A stretch of DNA of 64,000 bases from Hymenobacter mellowenesis (GTDB taxonomy: Bacteria > Bacteroidota > Bacteroidia > Cytophagales > Hymenobacteraceae), in the NCBI RefSeq assembly GCF_030581005.1, contig NZ_JAUQSX010000014.1:1-64000 (forward strand). Reading direction: 5' to 3'. The position numbers and the translations under genes were made by a program. Each line of letters begins with the position of its first letter. The stretch's first letter is position 1. This document shows positions 31,550 to 39,365 of this stretch, in pieces. Under the pieces are notes generated by a model, which saw only the letters and a list, made by a program, of their open reading frames with translations, was not told the origin of the DNA and searched no databases.

Positions 31550-32112
31550 AGCACCTCATCACGCCGGCCGACATCACGGCTCAGACCGTCATCAGCATCA
31601 CGGCCGAAGCCCATAAACTCGCCCTTGCGATTCCGATTGCGCAGGGCCGGCACCTGCGCCCGCTACTGGGCTTGCAGCTTTTCGATGAGCTGCTCAGCTT
31701 CGCCGAGTCGGCGCCGGAACTACCGGCCGCGCGCGACGCCGCGAGCATGACGGCCTACGAAGCCGCCCGGCAGGCTTGGCGCTCAGCGGCCGCGACCGAC
31801 CCGCTGCTCACGCTTCTCGATGAGGTAACGCCGATGCTCTGCGCCTGGGCACTCATCGAAGCATGGCCGTCGCTCATCGGGCACATCACGCCGGCCGGCA
31901 TTGTGCTCAAAACCGGCAAAAGCGAGGGCACCACGTCGGCCGACGCCGGCTTGATGCGCGAAATGTTTGCCGGCCTGCGCGAGCTCGCGGTTTTTCGCGG
32001 CGAAGAGCTCGACGCCTGGCTTCGCCGGAATCGGCAGCTCTATTCTCGCTTTCTCCCCTCCACTCCGGCCGCGACCGGCGCCGGGCTCATCGGCGGCTGC
32101 TTCTTCGGTTAA
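31546..32112 (+). CDS. Head-tail connector-like protein (DUF6712-like)
   Basis: This 188-residue helical protein has IPIAQGRHLRPLLGLQLFDE near the N-terminus and a C-terminal ELDAWLRRNRQLY, the pattern of small Bacteroidota phage adaptor proteins following the portal. It overlaps the previous gene by 4 bases. A role as a head-tail connector is inferred from family-like pattern and position. Confidence 0.6.
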   Translation: MKHLITPADITAQTVISITAEAHKLALAIPIAQGRHLRPLLGLQLFDELLSFAESAPELPAARDAASMTAYEAARQAWRSAAATDPLLTLLDEVTPMLCAWALIEAWPSLIGHITPAGIVLKTGKSEGTTSADAGLMREMFAGLRELAVFRGEELDAWLRRNRQLYSRFLPSTPAATGAGLIGGCFFG

Positions 32113-32120
32113 TCGACTTT

Positions 32121-32468
32121 ATGACTACTGCTCAATACCTGGGACTCGCCGTCTCCTTTCTGCTTTTGCTGCTCGGTATCATTGGCTACTTCGCGAAGTC
32201 GATGGTCGAAGAATTCAAAGCTTCGCTTAAAGCCCGCGCCGCTGCCGAGCAGCTGCAAGCCGGGCAGATTGTCGAGCTCACGACCGCCCTGAAGCTGCAA
32301 ACGACCGAAAGCAGCCGGCTTCGCTCTGAAATGAAGAGCCTACTGAAAGCCTTCACGGCCTTCGACCGCTGGATTTACGGCGAGCTCCAGCACGGCACTT
32401 TCAAGACGAAGCCGCCCACCTTCAACCACGTCGGCGACGTGCCAACGCCCGACGCTGAAGCCGCTTAA
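32121..32468 (+). CDS. Single-span membrane protein with coiled coil
   Basis: This 115-residue protein starts at ATG 32121, 8 bases after the connector gene. Residues about 6-28 are a membrane span (LGLAVSFLLLLLGIIGYFA), followed by a charged helical stretch (residues 30-85). This architecture fits a Rz-like inner-membrane spanin subunit or a XhlA-like lysis accessory. The charge pattern near the span does not settle its topology. Confidence 0.6.
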   Translation: MTTAQYLGLAVSFLLLLLGIIGYFAKSMVEEFKASLKARAAAEQLQAGQIVELTTALKLQTTESSRLRSEMKSLLKAFTAFDRWIYGELQHGTFKTKPPTFNHVGDVPTPDAEAA

Positions 32469-32502
32469 TACTCACTTTCATTTTTTTTCATTTTATACCA
32501 CA

Positions 32503-32967
32503 ATGCCCAATTTTTCCCCGTTTTCCCGTTTTCTCTGCGCGCTGCTCAGCACGGCGCGCAAGCTCACGCCCTGGCTGCTCTTCTTCGCGGCCGGCGCCGG
32601 CATGCTCTACGGCCCGGCCGTCATTCGCGAGGCGCTCGCGCGCTTCTACCATTCGACCGCAGCGGCCGGCGTGAACATGAGCGGCGCTGAAGTCACCACC
32701 GAAACGCAGGCGGCCGGCTGGCTGCCGTTCGGCGTCGTGACGTCGAAGATGCTCGCGACGGTCGGCATGTTCGTCGTGCTGTGCCTCATCGTTTGGCGCA
32801 TGCAGCGGCTTGTACTGCCGGGCCCGGCGAAGTGGGCAAAGAACGATTACCCGAAAGCCTTCGAGCAGCTGCCGACGCTCGAAAAGTTTCGCGTTTACCA
32901 GGTGGGCCGTTGGCAGCTCATCGCCCTTGTCGGCATCGCGGCCGTCTTCGCGGCCCTAGCTCAGTAA
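32503..32967 (+). CDS. Holin-like membrane protein
   Basis: This 154-residue protein has two or three hydrophobic segments: LLFFAAGAGMLYGPAVI (about 24-40), MLATVGMFVVLCLIVW (about 83-98) and a C-terminal LIALVGIAAVFAAL. Its stop overlaps the start of the endolysin gene by one base. Size and position support a holin or holin-like role in lysis timing. Confidence 0.6.
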   Translation: MPNFSPFSRFLCALLSTARKLTPWLLFFAAGAGMLYGPAVIREALARFYHSTAAAGVNMSGAEVTTETQAAGWLPFGVVTSKMLATVGMFVVLCLIVWRMQRLVLPGPAKWAKNDYPKAFEQLPTLEKFRVYQVGRWQLIALVGIAAVFAALAQ

Positions 32968-33509
32968 TGCGCCGGCTGCTCTTACTGCTCGCCCTGCTCG
33001 GCACCTTCGCTGCGCAGGCGCAGCGCACGCCGCGCGCCGCCGAGATGAGCCGGGCTGCGGCCGCTACCGATTGGCTCACTGCTCATCTGTGGGTGCGTGA
33101 GGCGACCGGCAACAATGACGGGCCGTTTATCGACGCGCTATGCGCCGAGGGGCACGTCGCGAAGCGCTCGGCGTGGTGCGGCCTGACGCAGCGCAAAGTA
33201 CAAGTCACGCTGAAGCTGCCGATTCCCAACGGCGCAGCGAAGGCGGCGAATTGGTTTCTCGACCGGGGCCGGGCCGTGCCGCGCGACTCGATTCGCAAGG
33301 GGCTCTGCGCCGGCATCTTCAGCCCGGCGCGCGGCGAAATCGGGCACATTACGCGCGTGGCTGAAGTTGTGCCGCCCCTGCGCAAAGGGCGCCCACCTCG
33401 CGGCGCCTACTGCATCGGCGGCAACGAAGGCACCGGCCGAAACGCCGGCATTCATCGCAACCTCTATCCTCTCAGCTCTATTTATGCGCTTTCAAATTGG
33501 CTTCATTAA
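32967..33509 (+). CDS. Exported CHAP-like endolysin
   Basis: This 180-residue protein has a cleavable signal peptide (MRRLLLLLALLGTFAAQAQ). The mature part has VREATGNNDGPFIDALC, the candidate nucleophile in SAWCGL, the candidate histidine in IGHITRVAEV and a late CIGGNEGTG, in the Cys-His-Asn order of CHAP amidases or peptidases. It would cleave peptidoglycan in the periplasm, and its export suggests a holin that is only a trigger. Start overlap with the holin-like gene fits a lysis cassette. Confidence 0.72.
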   Translation: MRRLLLLLALLGTFAAQAQRTPRAAEMSRAAAATDWLTAHLWVREATGNNDGPFIDALCAEGHVAKRSAWCGLTQRKVQVTLKLPIPNGAAKAANWFLDRGRAVPRDSIRKGLCAGIFSPARGEIGHITRVAEVVPPLRKGRPPRGAYCIGGNEGTGRNAGIHRNLYPLSSIYALSNWLH

Positions 33510-33678
33510 GCTGCTGCTCGCCCTGCTCTGTCTGAGCAGTTGCGCCGGCTACCGCAGCACCCGCCCCCCGAAGACGCTCAGCGAGGCGCAACACCGGGCC
33601 GCGCAGCGTGCCGCCCGTCGATACTACAACCCAATGCGCTGCGCGCGGATTCTCGGCTATGACCAACTTCCCCGCTAA
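33484..33678 (+). CDS. Small lysis-cassette lipoprotein
   Basis: This 64-residue lipoprotein has a signal ending in LLLALLCLSSC (lipidated Cys at residue 20) and a short basic tail (YRSTRPPKTLSEAQHRAAQ). It overlaps the end of the endolysin gene by 26 bases and the start of the next lipoprotein gene by 20. It may be a Rz1-like outer-membrane spanin subunit, although it lacks the usual proline-rich stretch. Confidence 0.6.
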   Translation: MRFQIGFIKLLLALLCLSSCAGYRSTRPPKTLSEAQHRAAQRAARRYYNPMRCARILGYDQLPR

Positions 33679-34072
33679 GCTCGCCCTGCTGCTGGCCTGC
33701 GCGCTGAGCAGCTGCGCCGCCGAGCGCACGCTCTTCGGTGGCCCGGCCGGCTACGAAGTGCGACCGGCCGATGAGCCGGGCCCGGCCGGGGCCGTCGCCA
33801 TCGCCAAAATCAAGGCGAAGACGGTGACGCTGCAAATCGGCACCGGCAACACAGCCAGCAGCACCGACAACACGAAGGCCGGGCAGAAGCAGGGCTCGGC
33901 AGCGACGGCCCCGCGCGCGGCGAGCAGCAATGCCAGCGAGAAGAGCAGCGGCTCGCCCTGGCTGCTGAATCTGATGCTAGTGCTCGGCGGCGCCCTGCTC
34001 GGCGATTGGCTCGCGAGCAAGCTGCCGGCAAGCTGGCTGCGGTGGCTGCCCTGGCGAGCGGCGCCGCCCTAG
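33659..34072 (+). CDS. Candidate unimolecular spanin (lipoprotein with C-terminal membrane span)
   Basis: This 137-residue protein starts at ATG 33659. It has a lipoprotein signal ending in CALSSC (lipidated Cys about residue 19), a periplasmic linker of about 80 residues rich in Ala, Thr, Lys and Ser, and a C-terminal hydrophobic segment (LLNLMLVLGGALLGDWLASK). An outer-membrane lipid anchor and an inner-membrane span in one chain is the u-spanin plan, as in phage T1 gp11. It is the last gene before the prophage end. The role is inferred from architecture. Confidence 0.62.
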   Translation: MTNFPAKLALLLACALSSCAAERTLFGGPAGYEVRPADEPGPAGAVAIAKIKAKTVTLQIGTGNTASSTDNTKAGQKQGSAATAPRAASSNASEKSSGSPWLLNLMLVLGGALLGDWLASKLPASWLRWLPWRAAPP

Positions 34073-34081
34073 TTTCGGGCG

Positions 34082-34147
34082 TTTCATGCGGGCCCGCATG
34101 AAAGTCGATGCGCCCCCGCATGAAAGCAAAAACACCCCCGCATGAAA
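34082..34147. repeat. Phased CCCGCATGAAA sites
   Basis: TTTCATGCGGG and CCCGCATGAAA form a perfect 22-bp palindrome (34082-34103). Two further CCCGCATGAAA copies start at 34115 and 34137, so three direct copies have an exact 22-base period. They lie within 120 bases of the tRNA. Recombinase or excisionase arm sites, or operators, are plausible. Confidence 0.75.
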
Positions 34148-34182
34148 AGAGCCCCGACCTTAACCGGCCGGGGCTCTTTTTT
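34146..34182 (+). terminator. Terminator at the prophage right end
   Basis: AAAGAGCCCCG and CGGGGCTCTTT with a following T run end the lysis transcript. Confidence 0.8.
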
Positions 34183-34225
34183 CGCCCTTTCGGGGGCGTG
34201 TTGTACTGATGTTGTACTGAAAAAG

Positions 34226-34260
34226 AAAAAAGGCCGTTTCCTGATTGGAAACGGCCTTTT
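34226..34260 (-). terminator. Terminator downstream of tRNA-fMet
   Basis: AAAAAGGCCGTTT pairs with GAAACGGCCTTTT. It lies directly after the 3' end of the leftward tRNA gene and can also block readthrough from the phage. Confidence 0.8.
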
Positions 34261-34263
34261 AGG

Positions 34264-34336
<73 letters not shown>

Positions 34337-34457
34337 CTGTTTGGTTCTGCAAAAGTACGGCGATTTTCTGAAAAGGCAATATTTGGAGTAAAAATTCTTG
34401 CCTGCTGCTGGTAAGCGGTTAGCCCACAGGTAATAATTTTTTTTCGACTATGAGGCG

Positions 34458-34652
34458 CTAGGCCCGGTCGCCGGTGGTTTTTACCAGGTTGATGCCGGCG
34501 GCGAAGAAGATGAGGCCCACCACAAAGGGGACGATGGAGTTCATTTTGCTGAGGCCGATGCCGCCCACGCCCAGGAAAGCCAGGGCGCCAATGATGATGC
34601 CGACGATGCCCAAAACGGTGAGAATGGTGCCAAACGTGCGTTTCTGATTCAT
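34458..34652 (-). CDS. Small two-span membrane protein
   Basis: This protein has 64 residues from ATG 34652. Two hydrophobic segments (ILTVLGIVGIIIGALAFLGV and IVPFVVGLIFFAAGINLV) are separated by GGIGLSKMNS. Small proteins of this plan are common in Bacteroidota and of unknown role. It begins the host region and diverges from the transporter gene. Confidence 0.75.
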   Translation of the reverse strand: MNQKRTFGTILTVLGIVGIIIGALAFLGVGGIGLSKMNSIVPFVVGLIFFAAGINLVKTTGDRA

Positions 34653-34855
34653 GGCAATAAAGTCAAAAGGGAAATATTCAAATAAAAACCGGCCGGGCCG
34701 GACTAGCGCCTCATACGCCAACAACCGGCAAATGGATAGCTGCCCGCTGAAATGCCATCTGGCGCGGCACGACCGAGGGGTTCGGAAAAGGCTGGTGCAG
34801 CCGGCGGGCATCGGCTTAATCTGCCATCTTTGCTATCTAATTTAGTTTTTCCGCC

Positions 34856-36112
34856 ATGGCATCTCAGCGCTCCCCGGCCCTTGGGTTTATTTTCATCACG
34901 CTGCTCATCGACGTCAGCGGGCTCGGCATCATCATCCCGGTGATGCCCACGCTCATTAGGCAGCTCACGGGCGAGGGACTGAGCCAGGCCGCCGTGTATT
35001 CGGGCTGGCTCACGTTTGCTTACGCGGGGGCGCAGTTCTGCTTTGCGCCCATCATGGGCGGGCTCAGCGACAAGCTGGGCCGGCGGCCGGTGCTGCTGGC
35101 GGCGCTGCTGGGGCTGGGGCTCGACTACGTGTTTCTGAGCTTTGCGCCCACGCTGGGCTGGCTGTTTGTGGGGCGCGTGCTGGCGGGCATCACGGGGGCC
35201 AGCTTCACCACGGCCACGGCCTATATTGCCGACATCAGCACGCCCGAGAACCGGGCCCAGAACTTCGGCATGGTGGGTTTGGCGTTTGGGGTGGGCTTCA
35301 TCATTGGGCCGGCGGTGGGCGGTCTGCTGGCTGGTTTTGGTCCGCGGATGCCGTTTATGGTGGCGGCGGGGCTGAGTTTGTGCAACTTCCTGTACGGACT
35401 GCTGGTGCTGCCCGAGTCGCTGCCCGCCGCCAGGCGCCGGGCCTTTGAGTGGACGCGGGCCAACCCGGTGGCCTCGCTGCTGCGCCTGCGGCAGTACCCG
35501 GCGGTGCTGGGTTTGGTGGCCTCGCTGGTGCTGATTTATTTGGCGGGCTCGTCGGTGCAGTCGGTCTGGACGTTTTATACCGAGCTCAAGTTTGGCTGGG
35601 GCGAGAAGATGGTGGGCATTTCGCTGACCGTTATCGGCCTGTTTTCGGCGCTGGTTCAGGGCGGGCTGGTGCGCGTGGCCATTCCGAAGCTGGGCGCGGC
35701 GCGGGCCATTGTGGTAGGGCTGCTGTGCTACACGGTGGGTTTTGTGCTGTTTGCCCTTGCCTGGCAGGGCTGGCTGATGCTGGCGTTTCTGGCGCCTTAC
35801 TGCCTGGGCGGCATCGCGGGGCCGGCGCTGCAAAGCACCATTTCGGGCCAGGTGTCGGCTTCTGAGCAAGGCGAGTTGCAGGGCACCCTCACCAGCCTGA
35901 TGAGCCTGATGGGCGGCATAGTGGGGCCACCACTCATGACCGGCCTGTTCCGGTTTTTCACCCGCGAAGACGCGCCCGTGCATTTCCCGGGCGCGCCGTT
36001 TTTGCTGGGGGCGGTGCTGGCTCTGGCCAGCGCGGGGCTGGCGCTGCGCTCGTTTCGGCAGAACCCGCCGGTGGAAAGCAGCACCGTAGCTGATGCGATG
36101 CCGGCACATTGA
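34856..36112 (+). CDS. MFS transporter, TCR/Tet-like drug exporter family
   Basis: This 418-residue protein has about 12 membrane spans. The first span contains DVSGLGIIIPVMPTLI, and the loop after span 2 has the MFS motif GGLSDKLGRRPVLL (about 67-80), both typical of TetA-like proton antiporters. It would export a drug or metabolite across the inner membrane. The true substrate cannot be read from sequence. A CATCTTTG near-consensus -7 box lies about 25 bases upstream. Confidence 0.85.
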   Translation: MASQRSPALGFIFITLLIDVSGLGIIIPVMPTLIRQLTGEGLSQAAVYSGWLTFAYAGAQFCFAPIMGGLSDKLGRRPVLLAALLGLGLDYVFLSFAPTLGWLFVGRVLAGITGASFTTATAYIADISTPENRAQNFGMVGLAFGVGFIIGPAVGGLLAGFGPRMPFMVAAGLSLCNFLYGLLVLPESLPAARRRAFEWTRANPVASLLRLRQYPAVLGLVASLVLIYLAGSSVQSVWTFYTELKFGWGEKMVGISLTVIGLFSALVQGGLVRVAIPKLGAARAIVVGLLCYTVGFVLFALAWQGWLMLAFLAPYCLGGIAGPALQSTISGQVSASEQGELQGTLTSLMSLMGGIVGPPLMTGLFRFFTREDAPVHFPGAPFLLGAVLALASAGLALRSFRQNPPVESSTVADAMPAH

Positions 36113-36189
36113 GGCCCACAGCGGGCGGCGGGCAACCAGATGATGCCGCTAACGCGTAATTTGCCACTTCCCGCCTCCTGCCTTTGCCT

Positions 36190-36621
36190 ATGAATTCCGA
36201 CCTGCCCGCGCCGCTCATCGATTTTGCTTACCGCGCCGACCTCGATATCTTGGTGAGCCGCTGGGGCCACCAGCCCGACCCGCACGAGCTGCCCGCCGTG
36301 TACCAGCAGATGTGCGAAGCGGCCGTGGACCAGCAGGCGCGCTTCTGGCTGCAGGACATCCGCCGCCGCACCCTCAACGACCCGGGCACCACCGAGTGGC
36401 TGCTCAACAAGTTCTTTCCGGAAATGGCGCGCCGGCTGAACGGCCGCCTCTACGTCGCCTACCTCGTGGGCCCGGCTCTGCACGAATCCATCATCAACCG
36501 GCCCGGTTACGTTTCGGCGGAGGCCTACGACGACAAGCCGTTTGCCATTTCTTTTTTTGGCGATGAGGGCGCGGCCATTCGCTGGCTCCAGATTCAGCAG
36601 ACGGACAAGGTGGGGTCGTAA
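36190..36621 (+). CDS. STAS/SpoIIAA-like-fold hypothetical protein
   Basis: This protein has 143 residues from ATG 36190 (an upstream TTG is not preferred). The pattern FWLQDIRRRTLNDP, FPEMARRLNGRLYVAYLVGP and DEGAAIRWLQ (strand, basic loop, helix, strand, final helix) resembles the protein at 61053-61481 in the same window. Both look like SpoIIAA/STAS-like single-domain proteins. The function is unknown. Confidence 0.65.
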   Translation: MNSDLPAPLIDFAYRADLDILVSRWGHQPDPHELPAVYQQMCEAAVDQQARFWLQDIRRRTLNDPGTTEWLLNKFFPEMARRLNGRLYVAYLVGPALHESIINRPGYVSAEAYDDKPFAISFFGDEGAAIRWLQIQQTDKVGS

Positions 36622-36651
36622 TCGGATGCTTTTTAGTTGGCCAGAAGACTT

Positions 36652-36757
36652 GAACGTCATGTTGAGCGCCGCCGAGACATCTCGCGTGCCGAAGTAATGC
36701 GGACGATTGAGTTACTACCACACGCGAGATGTTTCGGTGGTACTCGACATGACGTTC
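36652..36757. repeat. Long imperfect hairpin repeat, host family
   Basis: GAACGTCATGTTGAGCGCC on the left pairs with GACATGACGTTC and the adjoining bases on the right, around ATCTCGCGTG/CACGCGAGAT arms. It is one member of a family present in many host spacers of this window. Confidence 0.75.
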
Positions 36758-36800
36758 TGAGAACTTCTCAGATTAGATTCAATAAAATCTTCCTTTCAAA

Positions 36801-36831
36801 AAAAGCCTTTCCAGTTGCTGGAGAGGCTTTT
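36801..36831 (+). terminator. Intrinsic terminator
   Basis: AAAAGCCT pairs with AGGCTTTT around an inner CCAG/CTGG stem. It lies between the STAS-like gene and the blaI-type gene. Confidence 0.65.
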
Positions 36832-36874
36832 CCATTTCCGGCACAACTTATTTGCAAGCAACCCGTTTTACAAT

Positions 36875-36908
36875 TACGAAATCTTCGTATATTTACGACA
36901 CCATCGTA
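36875..36908. promoter_or_regulatory. Two BlaI-type operator dyads
   Basis: TACGA-n5-TCGTA occurs at 36875-36889 and again at 36894-36908. The near-consensus -7 sequence TATATTTA (36888-36895) overlaps the operators, so bound repressor would block RNA polymerase. The site controls the gene pair that follows. Confidence 0.7.
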
Positions 36909-36929
36909 ACAAGACCAATCAAGCCGCTC

Positions 36930-37298
36930 ATGGAACGCCTCACCCAACCCGAAGAAGACGCCCTGCGCGTGCTGTGGCCGCTGCCCGCCGGCGGCTTCGT
37001 GAAAGACGTGCTCGACCAGCTACCCGCCCCGCGGCCGCCCTACACCACGCTAGCCAGCACCCTGCGCAACCTGGAGCGCAAGGGCTACGTGCGCGCCGAA
37101 AAACTGGGCAATTCCTACCGCTTCGTGCCCATGATTTCGGCCGACGACTACCAGCGCCGCTCCCTGGGCACGCTGGTGAAGCAGCATTTCCAGAACTCCT
37201 ACAAAGAGCTGGTGTCGTTTTTCGCGCAGGACAACAAGGTGAGCGCGGCGGACTTGCAGGAGATTATCAAGCTCATTGAAAGCAAGAAGGAGGACTAG
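36930..37298 (+). CDS. BlaI/MecI/CopY-family repressor
   Basis: This protein has 122 residues from ATG 36930. The winged-helix DNA-binding domain has LTQPEEDALRVLWPLPAGG, YTTLASTLRNLERKGYV and LGNSYRFVPMI, followed by a C-terminal dimerisation helix. It binds as a dimer to TACGA/TCGTA dyads just upstream, so autoregulation is likely. The partner M56 sensor-protease gene starts 2 bases after its stop; the pair responds to an unknown envelope or antibiotic signal. Confidence 0.9.
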   Translation: MERLTQPEEDALRVLWPLPAGGFVKDVLDQLPAPRPPYTTLASTLRNLERKGYVRAEKLGNSYRFVPMISADDYQRRSLGTLVKQHFQNSYKELVSFFAQDNKVSAADLQEIIKLIESKKED

Positions 37299-37300
37299 CC

Positions 37301-39253
37301 ATGCTCTCGCCCACTTTGCTGTATTTGCTGAAGGCCAACGGGGCGCTGCTGCTCTTTGCGGTGGCGTATTTCGGGCTGTTGCGCCGGCTCACGTTCTTCA
37401 CGCTGAACCGAGTGTACCTCGTGTTTGTGCTGCTGTTTTCGGCGGTGTACCCGGCCCTGCCGGTGCCGGCGATGCTGCCGCCCGTGGCCGCCCAGCCGGT
37501 GGCCGTGGTGCTGATGGATGTTGCCACCACGGCGACGGCCGGGCCGGCGGCTGACGCGCCGGCGCCCATCGACTGGAACGCGGTCGCGCTGGCCGTATAT
37601 GGCGCGGGCGTGGCCCTGGGGCTGGGGCGGCTACTGATGCAGCTGCTGTCGCTGGCACGGCTGCGGCGCCGCTCGCGCCCGGCCGTGGTGCAGGGCGTGG
37701 CCGTACGGGCGCTGCCGGGCGACGTCAGCCCGTTCTCGTTCGGGCCTTCTATTTACCTAAACCCGGCGCGGCACCCGGCGCCGGAGCTGGCCGCCGTGCT
37801 GCGCCACGAGCAGGTGCATGTGCGGCAGGGCCATACCCTGGATGTGCTGCTGGCCCACGTGGCGCAGGCCGCCGCCTGGTGCAACCCAGCCGCCTGGCTG
37901 CTGCGCCGAGCTCTGCTCGATAACCTCGAATTTCTGGCCGACCACGCCGCCCTGCAAACCGGCCTTGACCGGCGCGCCTACCAATACAGCCTGTTGCGCC
38001 TGAGCCAGGCGCTGCCGGGCCCTGCTCTTGTTTCCCATTTCACCTTTCCAACCCTCAAAAACCGCGTTGTCATGATGAACAAACCGCTTTCTTCGACCGG
38101 GCAGCTGGCCCGTTATTTCGTGGCCGGGCCGCTGGTGCTGGCTGCTACGCTGGGCTTTTCGGGTGCGCGGGCGCAGGGCGGCGGGCCGGCGGGGCCAATG
38201 GCAGCCCAAGCAGCGTCGGCTCAACAAGACCGTGAGCACGCCACTCACTACCTCGACGGCAAGGTGAGCTCCATCGCAGAAGAACTCAAGCTTGGCGCGG
38301 CCAATGTGGCGTCTATGGAGGCGCTGAAGGGCGACGAAGCCCGCAAAATCTCCGGCAATCCGCAGGACGAATACGTGATGGTCATTACCTCAAAGCAGAA
38401 CCAGAACCGCGCCGACGTGCGTGCTTTCAACGCGAAGGTGGCTGCGGCAAAGGCGCGGGAAAGAGGCAGCGAGATGCCTCCTTCGACTGTGCCGGCCGTG
38501 GACCCGGCCGACCACCAGCTGCCCGACGGTATCAAGGCCTACATTGCCAAAACCTACCCGGGCAGCACCATCGGCGGCTATTTTATCAGCGACAAGGCGT
38601 CGGAAAAGGTGCCGCATGTGAAGTACTACGCCAGCATCACGGCCAGCAACGGCGAGAAGCACAAGCTGTATTTCAACGCCGACGAGCAACTGGTGGCAGC
38701 TCCAGCCCCGGCTGCGACGACAGCAACTTCCGCGGGCGCGATACCCCTTCCGGGCATGAAGACGCCGCCCATTGTGTACGTGGACGGCCAGCCCTACGCG
38801 GGCGACATGAAGGACATCGGCCCCAGCAACATTGCTAATATCAGCGTATTCAAAGGCGACAAAGCCCGCCAGCTCTTCGGGGCCGATGCCGGCAACGGCG
38901 TGCTGGTGGTGACCACCAAAGCGAATGAGAACAGCACCGAGGTGCGTGCCTTCAACGACAAGCTGGGCAGTTCGACGTATGTCATGACGCCGGTGCCCGA
39001 TGCCGCCCCGGCCCAGGCAGCCACCAGCGTGCCCTACCTGGCCGCGCCGGCCCTAGCCTACCTCACCCAGCACTACCCCGCCGCCCGCCTGCTGGGCGTG
39101 ACGGAGCTGAAAGACGCCAACGGTGGCCCCTCGCGCTACCAGGCCGAGATTGTGCTGGGCCGCCGGCCGGGCTACGTCACGTTCGATGGCGCGGGCAATT
39201 TCCTCTCGGAGTCTTATACCCACCCGCCAAAGCTTAAGCAAATAGAGAAGTAA
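37301..39253 (+). CDS. BlaR1-like M56 metallopeptidase with plug-like and PepSY-like C-terminal domains
   Basis: This 650-residue protein has N-terminal membrane spans, then the M56 zinc peptidase motif RHEQVHVRQGH (HExxH at about 169-173) and a downstream LEFLADHAAL. The periplasmic C-terminal part, after a further span near residue 270, has two similar short domains (ASMEALKGDEARK and NISVFKGDKARQLFGADAGN) like TonB-dependent receptor plug fragments. PepSY-like segments (IAKTYPGSTIGGYFIS) also occur. It would cleave the BlaI-type repressor when activated. The double plug-like tail is unusual and could sense an envelope ligand. Confidence 0.85.
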   Translation: MLSPTLLYLLKANGALLLFAVAYFGLLRRLTFFTLNRVYLVFVLLFSAVYPALPVPAMLPPVAAQPVAVVLMDVATTATAGPAADAPAPIDWNAVALAVYGAGVALGLGRLLMQLLSLARLRRRSRPAVVQGVAVRALPGDVSPFSFGPSIYLNPARHPAPELAAVLRHEQVHVRQGHTLDVLLAHVAQAAAWCNPAAWLLRRALLDNLEFLADHAALQTGLDRRAYQYSLLRLSQALPGPALVSHFTFPTLKNRVVMMNKPLSSTGQLARYFVAGPLVLAATLGFSGARAQGGGPAGPMAAQAASAQQDREHATHYLDGKVSSIAEELKLGAANVASMEALKGDEARKISGNPQDEYVMVITSKQNQNRADVRAFNAKVAAAKARERGSEMPPSTVPAVDPADHQLPDGIKAYIAKTYPGSTIGGYFISDKASEKVPHVKYYASITASNGEKHKLYFNADEQLVAAPAPAATTATSAGAIPLPGMKTPPIVYVDGQPYAGDMKDIGPSNIANISVFKGDKARQLFGADAGNGVLVVTTKANENSTEVRAFNDKLGSSTYVMTPVPDAAPAQAATSVPYLAAPALAYLTQHYPAARLLGVTELKDANGGPSRYQAEIVLGRRPGYVTFDGAGNFLSESYTHPPKLKQIEK

Positions 39254-39254
39254 T

Positions 39255-39323
39255 ATTTCGCCGCGGGAGGAAGCGGAGGATTGACTTCAGTCTGTCTAAT
39301 CCAACTTCCTCCCGCGGCGAAAT
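39255..39323. repeat. Inverted repeat, terminator-like
   Basis: ATTTCGCCGCGGGAGGAAG is exactly repeated in reverse complement about 30 bases on. It follows the M56 gene. Confidence 0.75.
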
Positions 39324-39365
39324 GAACCGTCTTCGCTTAGCTAGATATTCTTCCTTTTTTCTGCA

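Noticed and set aside
34703..36109. Long leftward ORF opposite the MFS transporter
   Set aside because: It is rich in His, Arg, Gln and Pro with no hydrophobic core, a typical antisense shadow of a GC-rich gene; the opposite strand encodes a clear transporter.
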